Positions 61,793 to 64,000 of a DNA stretch of 64,000 nucleotides are shown here, piece by piece (positions within the stretch are counted from its first letter, which is position 1; the number at the start of each line of letters is the position of its first letter). Location: the NCBI RefSeq assembly GCF_003025555.1, contig NZ_PYMH01000001.1:558001-622000 (forward strand). Direction: 5' to 3'. Origin of the DNA: Photobacterium lutimaris. GTDB taxonomy: Bacteria > Pseudomonadota > Gammaproteobacteria > Enterobacterales > Vibrionaceae. The notes below the pieces were generated by a model. That model worked only from the letters and a program-made list of their open reading frames with translations, did no database searches and was not told where the DNA came from. The position numbers and the translations under genes are program-made.

Positions 61793-62230
61793 TTGAAAAC
61801 TGAAGGTAAGATCATTGTTGGATGGCGTGAATGGGTTAGCTTACCTCAACTAGGTATTGAAAGAATAAAAGCCAAAGTTGATACAGGCGCTCGAACTTCA
61901 TGTTTGCACACCTTTTCCATCGAAGAGTTCCGTAAAGATAATCAACTCTGGCTTCGTTTCTGGGTACACCCTGTTCAATCAAATGATGACATTGTTGTTC
62001 AGTGTGAGTCCCCTGTATTGGAGCAACGTTTAGTTAGGGATTCTGGCGGTCACCAAACTCAGCGGTATGTTATCAGCACAGAGTTGGTTGCAGGCGAGTT
62101 ATCTTTCCCGATAGAGATGACCCTTACCCCAAGGGACAATATGAAATTTCGGATGCTGCTTGGCCGCACCTCATTATATTCGCGCATGGTTGTCGACCCC
62201 GCAAAATCATTCTTACTAGATAAGGAGTAA
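61793..62230 (+). CDS. rimB: RimB retropepsin-like protease (RimK-associated)
   Basis: 145 residues starting at TTG 61793, with AAAAAGGAGAAAGG giving an AAGGAG box 8 nt upstream. The active-site aspartate motif is KAKVDTGARTSCLH, followed by DSGGHQTQRYVI and FPIEMTLTPRDNMKFRMLLGRT. RimB cleaves the poly-glutamate tails that RimK adds to ribosomal protein S6. The gene lies 6 nt before rimK, as in other gammaproteobacteria. Confidence 0.9.
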   Translation: MKTEGKIIVGWREWVSLPQLGIERIKAKVDTGARTSCLHTFSIEEFRKDNQLWLRFWVHPVQSNDDIVVQCESPVLEQRLVRDSGGHQTQRYVISTELVAGELSFPIEMTLTPRDNMKFRMLLGRTSLYSRMVVDPAKSFLLDKE

Positions 62231-62236
62231 CCTATT

Positions 62237-63142
62237 GTGAAGATTGGCATTTTATCCCGTAATAAAGATCTTTACTCCACGAGAAGGTTGATTGAAGCAT
62301 GTGAGCTTCGAGGTCATGAGCATAAAGTTATCGACGTTCTACGTTGTTATATGAATATCAACTCTACTCTGCCTTCTATTCACTTATCTGGGGAAGAGCT
62401 TTCTGGTTTCGATGCCATTATCCCTCGTATTGGTTCATCTGTTACGTTCTATGGCTGTGCAGTTCTGCGTCAATTTGAAATGATGGGAGTCTTTCCGGTC
62501 AATGAGTCAGTCGCTATTACACGGTCACGTGATAAGTTGCGCTCACTTCAACTCCTATCGCGCAAAAATATAGGAATGCCAATCACCGGTTTTGCAAGCA
62601 AACCCGGTGACATTAAAGACTTAATTGAAATGGTTGGTGGAGCGCCATTAGTCATAAAGCTACTTGAAGGTACTCAGGGGATTGGGGTTGTTCTGGCTGA
62701 AACCCAAAAAGCGGCAGAGAGCGTTATTGAAGCGTTTATGGGGCTGAGAGCGAATATCATGGTGCAGGAGTATATCAAAGAGGCCGGAGGTGCTGATATT
62801 CGTTGCTTTGTCATTGGCGATAAAGTCATTGCAGCAATGAAGCGACAGGCTCAAGCCGGTGAGTTTCGTTCTAACTTACACCGAGGTGGTGAGGCCTCAC
62901 TTGTTAGAATTACGCCTGCTGAAAGGAAGACTGCGGTAGATGCGGCTAAAGTGATGGGCCTACATGTTGCGGGGGTGGACTTATTGCGCTCTGAACGCGG
63001 TCCCTTAGTCATGGAGGTCAACTCATCTCCAGGCCTTGAAGGTATCGAGGCCGCGACGGGCAAAGATGTTGCTGGCATGATTATCGATTATATTGAAAAA
63101 AACGCCAGGCCCCAGAGGACTAGAACCCGTGGTAAAGGCTAG
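62237..63142 (+). CDS. rimK: Ribosomal protein S6 glutamyl ligase
   Basis: 301 residues. The start is GTG 62237 (AAGGAG 9 nt upstream). ATP-grasp features: [35 protein letters not shown] (ATP Lys and Gly-rich loop), [32 protein letters not shown] and [11 protein letters not shown] (Mg-binding Glu/Asn). It adds glutamates to S6 C-terminus. It is coupled to rimB upstream. The next frame (aspartoacylase-like pseudogene) overlaps its 3' end by 14 nt. Confidence 0.93.
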   Translation: MKIGILSRNKDLYSTRRLIEACELRGHEHKVIDVLRCYMNINSTLPSIHLSGEELSGFDAIIPRIGSSVTFYGCAVLRQFEMMGVFPVNESVAITRSRDKLRSLQLLSRKNIGMPITGFASKPGDIKDLIEMVGGAPLVIKLLEGTQGIGVVLAETQKAAESVIEAFMGLRANIMVQEYIKEAGGADIRCFVIGDKVIAAMKRQAQAGEFRSNLHRGGEASLVRITPAERKTAVDAAKVMGLHVAGVDLLRSERGPLVMEVNSSPGLEGIEAATGKDVAGMIIDYIEKNARPQRTRTRGKG

Positions 63143-63645
63143 TAAAAATCAGCCATTCCTGTGTGGTGACACTGTTGTGATGCCGTGGCAAAGAATGGGT
63201 GTCGATTTAGACGTTGAGCGTTTATACACTCATTCGAAACGGTCGGTACTTTGGAGATCATCAATGGTCGGCTTTCTGGGCCTATTTTACTTGTTGACGT
63301 TGCGATACATGGTGATGAGCTAAATGGTGTCGAAATTGTCAGGCAACTGCTGACTAAAGTTGATCCTCATAAGTTGCGAGGAACCTTGGTGGCAGTCCCT
63401 GTGGTCAATGTTTTTGGTTTTTGCCCCCCCCTGTTATTACTAGAGCGACACGTTGGATACGGGCTGGCTTCGACGGTATTTTACGCTCGCATGTTGCTTT
63501 GGGGCAGCGAGTCGAGAAGGATCAAACTTTAGCGATAATTAGCGACCCTTTAGGTAGTGATGAAGTGGCAATAAAAGCGGTTCAAGGAGGGGTTATCATC
63601 GGCCTGCAAACCCTACCTCTCGTCAATGAAGGGGATGCCGTATAG
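63129..63645 (+). pseudogene. Decayed succinylglutamate desuccinylase/aspartoacylase-family gene
   Basis: Three frames give consecutive pieces of one AstE/AspA-type protein: NQPFLCGDTVVMPWQRMGVD (63129 to about 63236), LEIINGRLSGPILLVDVAIHGDELNGVEI (about 63240-63420, containing the HGDE zinc motif) and ITRATRWIRAGFDGILRSHV (about 63424-63645). Inserting one G after CATTCG at 63236 restores the first junction. At the C-run near 63424-63430 the zinc-binding core is jumped, a loss of roughly 190 residues relative to the usual length of about 340. The last frame stops early, at LVNEGDAV. It cannot be active. It overlaps rimK, where an intact gene of this family commonly follows. Confidence 0.85.
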
Positions 63646-63663
63646 AATTCTCTATACGTTTTT
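63639..63663 (+). terminator. Terminator after the aspartoacylase pseudogene
   Basis: Stem CGTATAG/CTATACG with a 6-nt loop followed by TTTTT. It overlaps the pseudogene stop and ends the rimB-rimK transcript. Confidence 0.7.
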
Positions 63664-64000
63664 ACTTAACTGTGTGACGGTGTAACTCTGTCGTGTCTCT
63701 CAATATTACTATTCACTACGATTACAGCTTAAATTGATGGCTGCAGCAAAAGGTTTTTGGGTGAATGATGAGGCATTAGATTTAATATTTTTAAGTTGCT
63801 GATTGTATGTGCATTGTTTCATTTTCAGATGGCTAAGCCATCGAGAAAGTCTTCCGGTCTTCTTTGTTAAAATCCGATTTATTACCTCTTTCCCAAATGC
63901 TTTATCACTATCTGGGTATTCAGCTTTAGCGTTATATACTTTACTATATAACGGTGTTTTTGCTCCTAGGAACTAAAGATGAAGTGCTGGAAGGGGACTG
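63646..64000. other. Window end, no gene recognised
   Basis: About 355 AT-rich bases. An ATG at about 63979 could begin a gene continuing outside the window, but too little is visible to judge. Confidence 0.4.

Overview
The window looks like chromosomal DNA of a marine gammaproteobacterium of the Vibrionaceae, most likely Photobacterium or a close relative. This is inferred from gene content and protein style: a large RluA-family pseudouridine synthase, a DUF3010 protein, a Vibrio-type chitin oligosaccharide deacetylase, a bacterial HMG-CoA reductase, glgCA, and an Otn/Ltn acid-sugar operon. No rRNA, tRNA, CRISPR array, complete insertion sequence or prophage was seen. The genes are densely packed, with many strong rho-independent terminators between convergent pairs.

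Layout. 1-0.8 kb: end of a TorD-type chaperone and a NapF-like ferredoxin. 0.8-9 kb: mostly single genes (LhgO, DUF3010, YgjP-like peptidase, isoprenylcysteine-methyltransferase-like protein, AraC regulator, STAS protein, outer-membrane barrel, 6-pyruvoyl-tetrahydropterin-synthase-like protein, ClsC-like phospholipase D). 9.2-14.4 kb: a periplasmic electron-transport module (NapC-like tetraheme anchor, small tetraheme cytochrome, Tat-exported flavoprotein reductase) divergent from a TtrS/TtrR-like two-component system. 14.7-22.4 kb: a 21-codon ORF with its own terminator, LysE exporter, Lrp regulator, DUF2076 protein, yceI-cytochrome b561 pair, HAD phosphatase, chitin oligosaccharide deacetylase, a His/Lys-rich exported protein and a lipoprotein. 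22.5-28.7 kb: a complete four-carbon acid-sugar catabolic operon (ltnD-otnK-otnC-otnI-gntP-type permease) with a divergent DeoR repressor and a clear operator-like inverted repeat.

28.9-46 kb: hypothetical protein, TrmH-type methyltransferase, Lon-like protease, EamA permease, HMG-CoA reductase, aldo/keto reductase, glyoxalase-like and DJ-1-like proteins, DCC protein, then a MarR-cytochrome b operon divergent from a cytochrome c'-type gene. The gap between that operon and the cytochrome c' gene holds a perfect 46-bp palindrome. Next come an MFS permease, dCMP-deaminase-like protein, patatin, YgjV-like protein and the RluA-family synthase. 46-54 kb: EAL phosphodiesterase, fumC, PepSY protein, a cytoplasmic alpha-amylase, glgC-glgA and an ArsR regulator. 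54-64 kb: an RsgA GTPase with a possible leader peptide, an L,D-transpeptidase-like lipoprotein, a BASS symporter, endonuclease I with an extra C-terminal domain, a 15-residue-repeat membrane protein, a RIO kinase, rimB-rimK and a decayed aspartoacylase-family gene.

The most interesting items are four. The first is the flavocytochrome/TtrSR-like module, whose flavoprotein lacks two residues expected of a fumarate reductase, so its electron acceptor is unknown. The second is the 46-bp palindrome and its repeated half-site by marR. The third is the otn operator. The fourth is the rimK-linked pseudogene, where one single-base loss and one large internal deletion can be read directly. Function calls rest on motif recognition by eye; no database search was run.
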